Shown: positions 1-9,614, numbered from the stretch's first letter. The stretch: 14,725 nucleotides of DNA from Bisporella sp. PMI_857 (GCA_021307315.1 JAJSPD010000237.1:1-14725), one strand, 5' to 3'. Notes: generated from the letters alone by a model not told the origin. Program-made: numbers and translations.

Positions 1-560
1 CTTAACATTAAACTTTCAAGCGACGGCAGTCTTTTTGGACTTTATTTTAGCGTTTAATATAGTAAGCTATCGAAAGCTAATAGCGAAACTGCAAGCACAA
101 AACTGCCTATCGCCTATTTTATCGCTAATAGAGTCTTTAATGTGCAGCCAGTTAAAGTCGCGGATTTTGATCAACTAAAAACAATCTGAATAGTTTCCCG
201 GTTCGAAAAGTAATACAAAGCTTTCCGCTGTCGGCCTGGTGTTCAACATATACATCGACAGTTTAATCACCGAAATGAACCGGCAATTTGCGAAGCCGGT
301 GTGTCGCTTTTATACAAATAACGTTGTTTATTGACTACGCTGCTATGTCGACCTAGCTTTTTTTGGACCAAGTATACTAATAAAGCCAAAAACATAACTT
401 ACTTTGTATACTACAAAATCGAAGTTTGTAACTAGCTAGCCAGATTTAAAACTATAAATTAGCAAGACTCAAATAAAGCAGTGTAAAACATATTTGTACT
501 TAAGCTTTTTGCTCGACAGACAGTATCGACTTTGCTTAGCATATAAATAATCGGCTCAAG
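1..560 (+). pseudogene. Decayed reverse transcriptase of a non-LTR (LINE-type) retroelement, 5' part outside the window
   Basis: A reverse transcriptase copies element RNA into DNA at the target site. The trace lies in the frame starting at base 2, and the first 58 codons have no stop. Motif A reads AVFLDFILAFN at 23-58, where the family has LDF..AFD, so the second catalytic Asp position is Asn. Motif B is visible as LSAVGLVFNIYIDSL (221-265). The catalytic box reads Y-T-N-N at 311-322 where Y-A-D-D is expected. A motif E-like TYLYLSFLLD (488-517) has Ser where LGF is usual. All these replacements are G-to-A changes. In-frame stops occur at 176, 191, 332 and a few later sites, mostly TAA/TAG. 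The FNIYIDSL wording and the nearby telomere tract suggest a telomere-targeted LINE (CRE/MoTeR/Cnl1-like), but that assignment is inference. Endonuclease and start are off the left edge. A telomeric RVT or Penelope-like enzyme is a less likely alternative. Confidence 0.8.
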
Positions 561-2170
561 AAAGCAAATGCAAAATTAAGCTTCGGAATTAAGCAAGCGG
601 CGAACTGGCTAACAGATATTCGGAAAAAAATATTTGACATTTTTTTAAAAAAATAATTAAGTATAGAGCGCTATTAGTTATGCATATACGAAGCAGAAAC
701 ATACTACGTTCAAGCCGAACAAAGATTTATAAAAAAAAAAAATCCAGACTTCCAAAAGCTAATAAATAAATGTCAAAAAGCAATAAACAATAAATGTAAA
801 TTTGAATCTAATAAGCATGCTTTCGCTGAAAATCGTTTTGAGCATTTGCATGCAAAATTTCGGCATACAGTTGCTCAGTTGAAAAAAAACAACCGTTGCT
901 TCAGCTGTTCGACACGCTTTTTGCTTTATCGAACTTTTTTGTACAAAGCCTAGAACACTTAAACTTATACACCGTATAGCAATATAGCGACCAGCTACTA
1001 GCAAATAGAAAGCGACGTAGCTTAAACGGGTATTTAAAGCAAGATTATGTAAAAAAATTCAATTAAAGACTACAAACTCGAAAAGAAAGCTTTTAAGTAT
1101 AAGCCCGATTAAGTGTCGCAAAGTGCCTAGATTGTTTATAGCAAATATATTACTTTCGCCTCTGGTTAGTTCAATTGACCGAGACTCGTTATTTTTATAT
1201 CGTAAAAAAAAGTTTAGCTAGCAATTTAAGTGTGTTTGTGGCCGGCTATTTCAGCGAAGTCACGAAAGTTGTTTTAGCGGTCTGCCGGTTTTAACTAACT
1301 AAGAATAGCAAAAAAAACGAACGTTACAGCAACAACACTAATTTCAAAGCTCGTTCACTCATTTAGATTTTTTGTTGTAAACTAAAAAGTCCAACAAGCC
1401 GCTATATATATCCGACAGCTGAAATAGAAATTAAAGCAACTATATTCTAACTACGAAAAAACGACACTCAATTTAAAAAAGTAAACAAAAGCTGCTCCGA
1501 TAGTAAAAAGAATAAACAAAAGCCTTTTTTGCTCGATAGCAAAAAAATAAAAAAAGGCTAATTAAAAGAATTGGTTTAAAAAAGAAATCATTTCAAGCTT
1601 TATAGCTCAAAGAATAACAAGCTAACTCCGATAGTATAGAAATAAACAAAACTCGGTAAAAATAATCGACACCGTAAAACCAGAATGACAAATAAGCGGG
1701 CTAAACTATCGATAATCCGGCTAAAAATTGACGAAGTGTTTTTTACGGAGCCGTAAGTTCGGAAAAAAAAACGCGAAAAAAACTCTATTCGAAAGAACGC
1801 TAAAAAAAAAGCAAGGATTTAAAGTGAAAAAAACGACTTTACGGATAACCGATAAATAAACAAAGCTCTGTAAGCAGAATAATAAATCAGAGCATATAAG
1901 TTTTTTGGATAGCTAAAAAAAGTTTCCGGGCACGAACAATGCTTAAAAACGAGAAAGTGCTATAAGCAAGCGCTGCAAAGTGCTGTAGCAAATAGTTGTG
2001 GCTCAAACGCTGGAAAGTGTCGAACTGTCGGTTGAAGCTGTAAGCTTTGCTAGCGGAGTGTAGTCACACAAGTCACGAAAAGCAAAAAAAAAGCCTGAAA
2101 AAACAAAAACTCATATAAAACAACTAAAAAGAAATTTACTGGGAAAAAAAAAACTGACTAGATAAAAAGG
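561..2170 (+). pseudogene. Lys/Gln/Asn-rich coding trace downstream of the reverse transcriptase, probably the rest of the same element
   Basis: I do not recognise a domain here. The clearest open stretch is 678-950 on the + strand, about 91 codons without a stop and without an ordinary start codon. It includes the segment NNRCFSCSTRFLLYR. In the same frame (codons starting at positions divisible by 3) the trace can be followed from about 360 to 2170, with stops almost all TAA or TAG, as expected from RIP of CAA/CAG. The reverse transcriptase frame (offset 2) also reads fairly openly across 740-1880, so the true frame is uncertain and may shift. The product would be very basic, with Lys-rich segments at 1440-1860 and 2080-2170. 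I infer that it is the C-terminal part of the retroelement protein or a second ORF. An unrelated captured gene is possible. Confidence 0.4.
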
Positions 2171-2174
2171 AAAC

Positions 2175-2510
2175 GAAAGTAGTACTTCTTGATGTATACC
2201 ACGCACGCGTTTTAGCCATAATGCACCGTGGGTCTTGCTATAGAGCTACTCGTTGGAGCAAATAGGAATGAACAGGGCTTGGAAAGCTATATGCCTTTTC
2301 GCTTTGAGAACTTATGAACTGATTACGAGTCCTACCTGACCATGGAAAAGCAGGAAGCAAAAGCCAGACGGAGACGGACCTACTCTGGTTGAAAGCTCTG
2401 GGTGTCTATACGCAGAACCGACCTCTACGGGCGTTAAGTCGGGGAAACTGGAACCATCTTGTGGATAGTGCGGCTTGAGTATTTGCCCATACTTATAATA
2501 GAGTAGAAAA
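2175..2510. other. GC-balanced island without RIP, candidate 3' end of the retroelement
   Basis: Composition changes abruptly at about 2175. CpA and TpG become common, A-runs disappear and GC is close to balanced until about 2500, in contrast with the decayed DNA to the left. No convincing ORF is present, although both strands have a frame with few stops. Two small stem-loops can be drawn: 2362-2368 with 2384-2390, and CCGAC 2418-2422 with GTCGG 2438-2442. The island lies between the reverse transcriptase trace and the telomere tract that begins at 2519. This fits a structured 3' untranslated region of a telomere-inserting element, but I cannot name the sequence. A fragment of a different gene or of organellar DNA is an alternative. 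Confidence 0.45.
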
Positions 2511-2518
2511 TATACTTG

Positions 2519-2535
2519 TAACCCTAACCCTAACC
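2519..2535 (+). repeat. Interstitial telomere tract (CCCTAA, nearly three units)
   Basis: The sequence TAACCCTAACCCTAACC is visible directly and is the C-strand of the TTAGGG telomere repeat. On the + strand this orientation is that of a left chromosome end. It separates the retroelement block from the helicase pseudogene. The helicase-side frame stays open through the tract, which marks a probable break-and-heal junction at 2535/2536. Confidence 0.93.
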
Positions 2536-4560
2536 GAAGGCACCCCCCTGCTCGCTGGATACCTTTGCTTGAACGACACCAACGCGCTCCGCGAGTTTAT
2601 CGCTACAGCATCTGCAATGCCCGTTGTCCAGCAGTGGGTCGACAGTCGAGAGAAGGGTTTTGGTGTAAACAACAAGGACAAGAATGCAACATGGAATTTG
2701 AAGCACATTTTCGATTTCCTTTACGTCCCGTCCAGGAGCTGGAGTCTGTTTTCACGTCGACTTTTTTTCTGTCGGTTAAGGTTTACTCCGTTAACTAGGT
2801 GGTCCGCGGCTACGCTAGCTGGATTGTGGCGATGTACCAGTTGATAAAAGCTTTTCCTGATCGGTTCTTATTCACGGACAACCCGGAAAAAAAGTCAGCT
2901 ATTACGGGTCAGATCGGTGCGGAAAATTAGTATTGTGCATATTATGTTTTGCGCTGGATCTGGCGTGATATGAACGAGTTTCGCGCGGCACTCAAAAACC
3001 AGGACGAGTTTGTTACAAGCAAAGTTCAGAACAAGACGGCCGTTCGCTTATATTTTTTGACCGAAAAGGACTACCGCTATGTAGTAGACGCCGAAAGCGA
3101 GAAATTGACCGCGAGAAATGAACGGTTGCAGCAATATGTAGAAAACGAGTTGGAGTTCTTCGAAAAAAGTAAAAATGATAAGCTAAAAACGTTGGCGACA
3201 CTTTAAGAAATCGAGCTGCTGAATGGTTTTTTTGACGAGGCGCTGGCTAGCAACTTCGCTAAAAAGAAAAGTAGTATGCCGGAACTAGACTCTAAAAACA
3301 TCTCGATGGTTTTGAAGCATTTCGCAATGCGAGTTACGTATTTTTATTTAGTCTTAACTGCTTTGGCAACGGCTTTTGCACCTGGATTTTCGCGCTTGCT
3401 TTTTGTCTCCGCAAATAGTCAACAGAAGACGGCAAAGAAATATATTGTCGCTCGAACTGATGCAAAAGGCAACGTACTCGACAATCAGGCCGAAATGGAC
3501 AACGAAACACGTGCTGCTTTTTGAAAGCTGCAACAAACAATGAACAATGTTTCGTTTGTTTTTTTGCTATATAAGGATTGCTGTCGCGAGCTGGGCCTAG
3601 ACTTCGCCGCACCGGTGTTCGGAAACAAAACGTTGAAGCTATAGCAAGTTACCGGCATATAGTGGGTCTTTTACATGTGAAAGTATAGTTTCGGCTTCGG
3701 TGTGCTTGAAAATAATGTTGGACTGAGCAAAGCATTAACGGCGCTCGCGGCTCTGGTGTTAGGAATTCGCTTGGTAATACAGCCTGCTTTTAGCGTTCAA
3801 CACAACTTGGCTATCAATAGTCCGTACAAGCTAACACTCGTTATGTGCCTAGTATCGGCATTTAGCGTTTAGAAGAAAAAAATCGAACCGCTGGCACGTT
3901 TAGGCATCAAGCTTTATTTCTAGGCTGGAAGTAAAAGCAAGAACGAAGTCGCTGACCGAGATTGTACTATCGGAACTACAGCTCGGAGTCTGGTCGAATT
4001 CTGCGGTAGCAATAAGTTCGATTTTGAAGACTTTTTTACAGTATTAGTTGTTATTTTGACTACTATTCAAACTTTTTACCGACGCACTTTGCATTTCACT
4101 TTTTTCACTTTATTCAAATCTACGCACGCAGCTTAAAAAAATAATAACGATAATAACGATAATACCGAGGAGAAAAGCGAGAATAAAAAAAACGAGCTTT
4201 TGCTAAAGAAAAAAAAGCTGCGTTAGCTGCAAAGAAAAGTTGCGAAATGCTTCGGTATAGCGTTGATTAACGAAAGCTACTTAGTTAAAACAGTTCGGAC
4301 TTGTACACACTAAGCAATTCGTTTAGCTAAGTTCAAAAACATTCTGTTAATAACGGCGACTTTGATCATTAATCGCACAACTGACTTGTACAGCATATTG
4401 TTTATGATTCAGTATTATTTGCGACCGGCTATCTACCAGGAAATGAGCGATAAGTCCGACGAAAACGAAGACGAAAACGAAAACAAAAATAGTAGCTAGC
4501 TCAAAAGCGGCGAAAGAAACTTCGAAGACTTCGAAGCTAAGCAAAAACGCATAACTAAGT

Positions 4561-4584
4561 TTAAGTTGACTATAGTTAACTTAA
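4561..4584. repeat. 24-bp near-perfect palindrome inside the SNF2 pseudogene
   Basis: Outward from the centre TATA the arms read GTTGAC on the left and GTTAAC on the right, continued by matching TTAA ends. Only one base pair breaks the symmetry, and it is exactly what a C-to-T change in GTCAAC would give. The GTTGAC/GTCAAC core is shared with the palindromes at 6503-6524 and 9615-9700. It may be coincidental, since it lies within coding sequence. Confidence 0.5.
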
Positions 4585-5810
4585 TCAACTACTTAAATAA
4601 GTTGCGTTATATCAATCTTAAGACTTTTCGAGCTGCTATTAATTCAGATCGGTCTGGCCAGAATCGCATATATATTAATTCCGTTGTGCTTTCGATTGTT
4701 CTGGGTTTAATCCAGCTGCGTCGAGTAAAAGCCAGCTTATGCAAGTAAGTAGGAATGTTTCGGTGATTAATACAGATATTTCTAAGTATCAGGTTACGAT
4801 AGTCGAGCTGAAGCAGGGTGTAAAAGAAGCGCAGCTTTACGCGGAGGTTTACTTATTAGCAATGAAACGAGCAACTTTGGATAGCGGTGACAAGCAAACG
4901 GACGCTTTCAATTTGCGCATTTATCGCTAGCTTTGCTTTGCGACTTTGCATTTTTATTTGGCTCGGTTTGGACAAAAAAAGTCGAAGTATACAACGAAAC
5001 GGCTCGTTTATTGGAATGAACGAGCGGACTATAAGTATCATTTTTGGCATCGAATAATCCGATTTAAACAGCTTTGCCACTTTATCGCGAGCAGTCGGCG
5101 CAAGTATGTCGATTAGTGCGAATTCGGTAAAACTGCAGTATTTGCTGGCCGTTTAAACAAGCTTTATGTCTAGCAAAAGCGTAACGTGATCCTTTTTGTG
5201 CGTTGCTTCGACTTAGTAGCTAGTAGAAATGTTTGTTCAGACAATTAGTATTCCGTTTCTGAGTATCCGCGCAGCTTACACACGCAAGCAACGCGAAAAA
5301 ACCGAGAACATTTTCAATAACCGGCTACGACGGCACTGTGCTCGTCGCGTTTTTAAAATGCGCGTTTACGTCGATAAACTTGCAGTATAACTGTTTTAAC
5401 ATGTTTTTTTTAGAAGTAAGTAAAAGCGGCCTAGAGACGGCTTAAGCGATTGACGTATTTACCGTATCGGCTAATCCGAAGTTCAGTAATTACTATTATT
5501 ACGACTTTCAATTCGTATAACGGCTATAGCAAACTCGAGCAGCGAACAAAATGTATAATCAGATTGCTAGCACTAGCGCGATCGATATCAGCGAAAAGAA
5601 ATTGCGGCGTTAGGCAAAAAACAGAATGCGAGTAACGAAAAAATAGCGTCCGCGGAAGTAATAAAAGCTCAAAAATGAAATTCGGAAACGCAAAGTAATC
5701 AGCTATATATACAAGCATATAGTCAGCGTGCATATAAGCATTAAACAACTAATGTGTTCGAGCTAATAAACAGTAGCGATGCCGAAAAACAGTTGTAGTT
5801 CGTATTATGC

Positions 5811-5870
5811 GTAAGTTGCTTTCGTTTTTATTTTCTTAAACTTCAACTTTCAGCTAACTTTGTATTGCAG
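5811..5870 (+). other. Spliceosomal intron remnant in the SNF2 pseudogene (60 bp)
   Basis: The donor GTAAGT (5811-5816), a branch-site consensus GCTAAC (5853-5858) and the acceptor TTGCAG (ending 5870) form a textbook short filamentous-fungal intron with a T-rich interior. It falls between the conserved helicase C-lobe trace and the Lys-rich tail. The clearly coding frame after it (from 5873) implies a phase-1 junction, while the best frame before it ends in phase 0. An indel in the preceding exon is therefore needed, which is plausible in this frameshifted gene. Confidence 0.75.
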
Positions 5871-6415
5871 CGTTTAAACAAATTACTCAAGTTTATCGCA
5901 AGCTGACGGCCGACTTAAAAAAAATCAGCTTTCGTTCTTCGACTGCTCAGACTACGACTAAAGAAACTACTACCAAAAAGCGAGCATTAATACCCGCGTT
6001 GAAACAGTTGCGAATTAGCACGGCAAAAGCCTAAGCTAGCTTAGCTGCAAAAAACACATTTGACAGCAAAGCTAGCAGTAGCGGAGCGGGTGCGAGCAAA
6101 AAATCGACGGGCAAAAAGCGCAAACTTACGCCGGAAGATATTTTGACAATTTCACTACTAAAAAAAAAAAAGCTGAAACTGAAGCTGAAATTACTCAAAA
6201 CTGGCTAAAGCGTACTTTTTTTGCTCGAACTCAACGAAGTTCGTAAAAGCCAACGTTTAGGCTTACGTCAACCGTTAAACGGAGCTTCTGGCACAAATGC
6301 GAGTATAAATACAAATAAATCGAGAATAAGTCCGAAAATAAAATCGAGAATAAAATCAAGCAAAGTAACGATGCTTCGCTTAAAAAAGAAGTTAATAAAA
6401 AGCTTAAGCAAATAA

Positions 6416-6639
6416 AGAATAGCAGCGAATTATAATGGATTTCAATTTGCCTGTAAGTCTAACAAATTAGCTTTACAAGTAGTAAAGTTGTAGAAAGTAA
6501 CTTTAGTTGACTGCAGTCAACTAATAAATATAAAAATACAATATACTTAAAAAACATGATTCTTTGCAAGTTGTAAATCAATAATTGCTCAACAATGTCA
6601 AAAAAGTGTAAAACATGTAAAGTTGAAATTAACATTGAA
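6416..6639. other. Spacer after the helicase with a 22-bp perfect palindrome
   Basis: This short AT-rich stretch has no convincing gene. Its notable feature is a perfect palindrome at 6503-6524, made of TTAGTTGACTG followed by its exact reverse complement. Its GTTGAC...GTCAAC core matches the inverted pair near 9615-9700. It could be a protein-binding site, a transposon footprint or a cruciform-prone site. Confidence 0.55.
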
Positions 6640-7130
6640 AAATTAAAGCAAAAGGCAACGCTTTAAAATAAAGCAAGTTAGCTGAAAAGAAAGTAAGTTT
6701 AGAAAAAAGCGGAGTGTAACGCTTTATAATAAAGCGTATTGGCTCATAGGAAAGTGAGCTTAAAAAAATGCGGCGAAATGGCTTAAAAAAGAGTAAGTTT
6801 AAATAAAAGCGGGAAGTAACGCTTTATAATAATGCAATTGGCCTAAGTAAAAGTGGTTTAAAAAAAAGCGAAAAGTAGCACTTTATAATAATGCGGATTG
6901 CTTTACGGAAAGTAAGCTTAAACAAAAGTGGAAAGTTAGCTTAAAGTAAGTAAGCTAAAAGAAAAGTGGAAAGTAACGCTTTATAATGAAATAGATTGGC
7001 CCAACAGAAAGTAGGTCTGGAAAAAGCGGGCTATAACGTTTTATAATAAAGCGGATTGGCCTAACTAAAAATAGGTCTGGAAAAAAGCGGAAAATAACGC
7101 TTTATAATAAAGCGGATTGGCTGAACAAAC
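6640..7130. repeat. Minisatellite of about 60 bp (about 7 diverged units, two partial)
   Basis: The landmark AACGCTTTATAATAAAGC, or a close variant, starts at about 6658, 6719, 6818, 6877, 6974, 7034 and 7095. Spacings are therefore near 61, 99, 59, 97, 60 and 61 bp. The two long spacings contain an extra partial unit of about 38 bp (about 6781-6817 and 6936-6973). Within the landmark, GCTTTAT and ATAAAGC form a perfect 7-bp inverted repeat around one base. The tail of each unit resembles GGAAAGTAAGCTTAAAAAAAGCGG. There is no coding potential. It is a subtelomeric satellite, between the helicase pseudogene and the telomere tract at 7293. Confidence 0.88.
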
Positions 7131-7274
7131 ATTATTAAATAAACCAACTTAACAAATAAAATAACGTTATAACAAAATATTAAAACTAAAACAATAAAAA
7201 GAAAAACTTTCAAACTGATTTTAAAAAAAAAATTATTAAAAAAAATGGGGGGAAACTGCGAAAAGATTTTTGGA

Positions 7275-7288
7275 GGGGGGGGGGGGGG
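7275..7288 (+). repeat. G14 homopolymer beside a telomere tract
   Basis: Fourteen consecutive G residues are present, preceded by GGGGGG at 7246-7251, in otherwise AT-rich DNA and only four bases before the second telomere tract. The tract is G-rich on the strand opposite to the telomeric G-strand. Such a run is prone to slippage and its exact length may be a sequencing artefact. Confidence 0.9.
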
Positions 7289-7292
7289 TCGC

Positions 7293-7305
7293 TTAACCCT
7301 AACCC
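7293..7305 (+). repeat. Interstitial telomere tract (TTAACCCTAACCC)
   Basis: About two CCCTAA units lie in the same orientation as those at 2519 and 9888. The tract marks an abrupt change from the minisatellite and poly-G region to the very AT-rich, heavily RIPped block on its right, as expected for a fossil chromosome terminus. Confidence 0.85.
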
Positions 7306-7309
7306 GGAT

Positions 7310-8440
7310 TGCCACATAACAACTCTTTTTTCGCTTATAGACTTCGGTTATTTTTAAACAAATATTCGGACTCGCGTTAATTTAATGCTCGCGCGAATAA
7401 ACGAACGCGAGCAAAATACTAAACAATTATTTAACTCGGCTTATCGGGCAAAAACCGGACAATATATTCAGTATTGCCGCGCTGTTTCCGGGCTTTGTTT
7501 ACATCGTTAAAATACACACTCGGCCATTAATTACGTATATATTTCGAACGGAATATATACTGTTGCTAATTTTAATCGATCCAATTTCCGGTTTACGAGC
7601 AAGCTGTTTATATTGGATGTGAAACTTTTTTATAGTTTTCCGCAAAAACTTTTTTTCAACTGTCAAATACGCATTTACGCGATGCTTGATTTATTCGTTT
7701 TGCTCGCTTACTTTTTTTTGATTATTTGCTGTTTGCTACGAGCTTTTCGCGCACGCGTTAATAACTATTAATACTTAACATTTAAATACTTGTTTTAAGA
7801 TGCTAAATAAAGCTATACTTATTACGCCGGAATTCGTAGCTTTATGCTATACTGTCGGTAATTTGGCTTAAATTAATGTCGAGAACAGTTTCGTTAAACA
7901 TTAACTACGTTAACATTTCTTGCAGTTTTGTATTAACAGCGTAACACATTTTAGAAATCTTTTTTAGCTGCACGGCTTAGGCTTTTATAAAAAATAGTTT
8001 GCTAGTCGTTCGACTAATAAATATTAAGCGCGGACTTGTGCAACTTATTAAATGCTTTTTTTATAGCCAACTGGCTTCAAAATGCTTAATGTAAGCGAAA
8101 ACGACTTTTTACATAAATGTTTGCTTCGAATTTGTTTAATGCGATTCGAAACATCGGAAATATTATTTCGGCTTTGTAATATAAGCTATATTTTGCTGAA
8201 ACGGCTATTTTTAACATAATTAACCGGTTAATATACAAAACCGCAGCTAAAAACTTAGTATAATAAAACGATAAACGGAGCGTTTTAGTGTATGTATTAT
8301 ACTTATTACGGCTAAAAAATGCATTAATAAAAATCGTACACGGAAATCTTGCTTATATTTTGCATTACAATCAATATACAAATGCATTATTTCGGTCGTT
8401 AATGTTCGGTTTCGCTTTTTTTTTTTTGTAAACTTATTTT
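7310..8440. other. Strongly RIPped AT-rich block, no assignable gene
   Basis: TpA and CpG are common here while CpA and TpG are rare, the clearest RIP profile in the window. Stops are frequent in all frames. A minus-strand frame (codons beginning at positions divisible by 3) runs about 80 codons without a stop at 8340-8101, but another minus frame is equally open from about 8230 to 8050, so no reading can be trusted. I see no domain, RNA gene or terminal repeat. Confidence 0.55.
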
Positions 8441-9110
8441 TTAGTAAATCGGATTGCAATATAACTCGGATTTTTTGTATGCTTTCGAACTGCTATTCGG
8501 TAAATTGCACGCTAGTTTCTGTTTCATTTTTTTACTTCGTTAGTGCTGTTCGTATTTAGTAACATAGTTTTGCTGCTATAACTTACTATATTAGTAATGG
8601 TTTTTGCATTTTGCGGCAACTCGAACGAATGCTAGCTGGCTGCTTCGTTTTTTAGTGATTTTTACTATTTAAGCGTATTTTTGTGTCGGACGCTGCTAAC
8701 GTATTTAAACACCGCTTTAATATCCGGTTTTATGCTTTAGCAATACGAACTAATTCGGCTGTCGAGATCGGCTTTTCGGGCAAAACAGTGAGTTTTAACT
8801 ATATTATACTTAGACCGGCTTAAAACTTTATTTTACTGAGTAAATTGCAGCTACGAATAACTTCGATAAATGGCTTTTTTTGCAACAATGTTAGCCGGCG
8901 TTTTTTAGCTTGATTTTTTATGTTTCGATATTTCGCACAATCTAGTTATCGATAATTCTTTGATTATTATTTTACTGTTACTATTATAATTGCCGTTATT
9001 ACTCCGGTTATTATTATAGTTATTATTTGCTTAGTTGGCCGAGTTGGCACGTGACTGTACTAGCTGGCTTGACTGTTGACTTTCGTTCACAACTTAATAG
9101 CGCTTTTTTT
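8441..9110 (-). pseudogene. Faint decayed coding trace with an Asn-rich tract, unknown family
   Basis: On the minus strand, codons beginning at positions divisible by 3 give a plausible protein trace from about 9080 down to 8450, with roughly one stop per 22 codons, nearly all TAA/TAG. It contains an Asn-rich tract, NNNYNNNRSNNGNYNSNS, at about 9035-8960, then segments such as DLDSRISSY and AVFKYVSSVRHKN. Asn-rich low-complexity regions are common in fungal regulatory proteins, but no DNA-binding or enzymatic motif is visible, so I assign no function. RIP has made all frames similar, so the evidence is modest. Confidence 0.35.
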
Positions 9111-9590
9111 TTTTTTGAACTATAACTGCAGCTTAACGCAATCAAATAAATTTTATTCGCAACTTTTTTTTTGTTATAAGCTTTGTTTTTATGTTTTTTA
9201 GCGTTGCTGCGGTTCGTGTTATTTAAATAGGTTATTTTAGCAATATTTGCACCGAAATTTATTTACAACTTTAATTACTAGCTGTAAAGCGGATCTATCC
9301 GGTAGTAATCGAACTGTCGAATAATTATAATTAAATAAAATTTTTCAATATATTTGTTTATTTGCTGGCGAAGTTTAAGCTTTACGTAATGTTGTTTGCG
9401 CAAATAGTTGGTAATAGTTGCCGGATTTACTGTACAACAACACTTTACATTTAAACAAAGTAGTATACTATAACTTTCGTTTAACTTAATTAAATAACTT
9501 AATGTTAAGAAAATACGCTCTGCTTAAGTGGGTTGTATATTTGCTATATTGGTTATATAATTTATCGACCGGTGTAAAGAGTTTTTAATA
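9111..9590. other. AT-rich spacer, nothing recognisable
   Basis: This is RIP-type sequence with several T-runs (for example near 9106-9115 and 9164-9172). No open frame of note, repeat or RNA gene is visible. It grades into unmutated DNA at about 9590. Confidence 0.5.
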
Positions 9591-9614
9591 AGATTGAGGT
9601 TGTTGGGGTAAAAT

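Larger units (their letters stand above)
2536..6415 (+). pseudogene. RIP-inactivated SNF2-family helicase/ATPase, 5'-truncated at a telomere tract
   Basis: SNF2 ATPases translocate on DNA in the nucleus and remodel protein-DNA contacts. N-terminal region 2536-3630 has few stops and one frameshift near 2735. Motif Q: LKL*QVTGI*W (3633-3668). Motif I: ENNVGLSKALTAL (3708-3746), where DDxGLGKT is usual. Motif Ib-like: VILTTIQTFYRRTL (4050-4091). Motif II: INESYLVKT (4266-4292), DESH expected. Motif III: LITATL (4347-4364), TATP expected. Insertions are Asn/Asp/Glu/Lys-rich at 4132-4220 and acidic at 4443-4494. LGLIQLRRVKASL follows at about 4707-4745. Lobe 2: SIRAAYTRKQREKTENIF (5262-5315), NLQYNCFNMFFLEV near motif V (5377-5418), and motif VI RIYRIG*SEVQ (5454-5486). 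Frames change near 4740, 5250, 5337 and 5453. The Lys-rich tail (5873-6415) has an NLS-like KKSTGKKRKL and ends at TAA 6413-6415. The start codon is lost. Confidence 0.92.

Noticed and set aside
759..1004. Minus-strand hydrophobic frame of 81 codons
   Set aside because: The + strand frame at 678-950 is longer, more protein-like and continuous with the flanking trace.
2223..2495. Protein gene in the GC-balanced island on either strand
   Set aside because: Each candidate frame has two or more stops, no start in context and no recognisable motif.
4347..4544. Minus-strand frame with a VFVFVFVF run
   Set aside because: It is the antisense of the acidic GAA/AAC repeat and motif III of the SNF2 pseudogene.
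7061..7315. Minus-strand frame across the minisatellite end and poly-G
   Set aside because: It is built from tandem repeats, a homopolymer (poly-Pro) and a telomere tract, with no protein character of its own.
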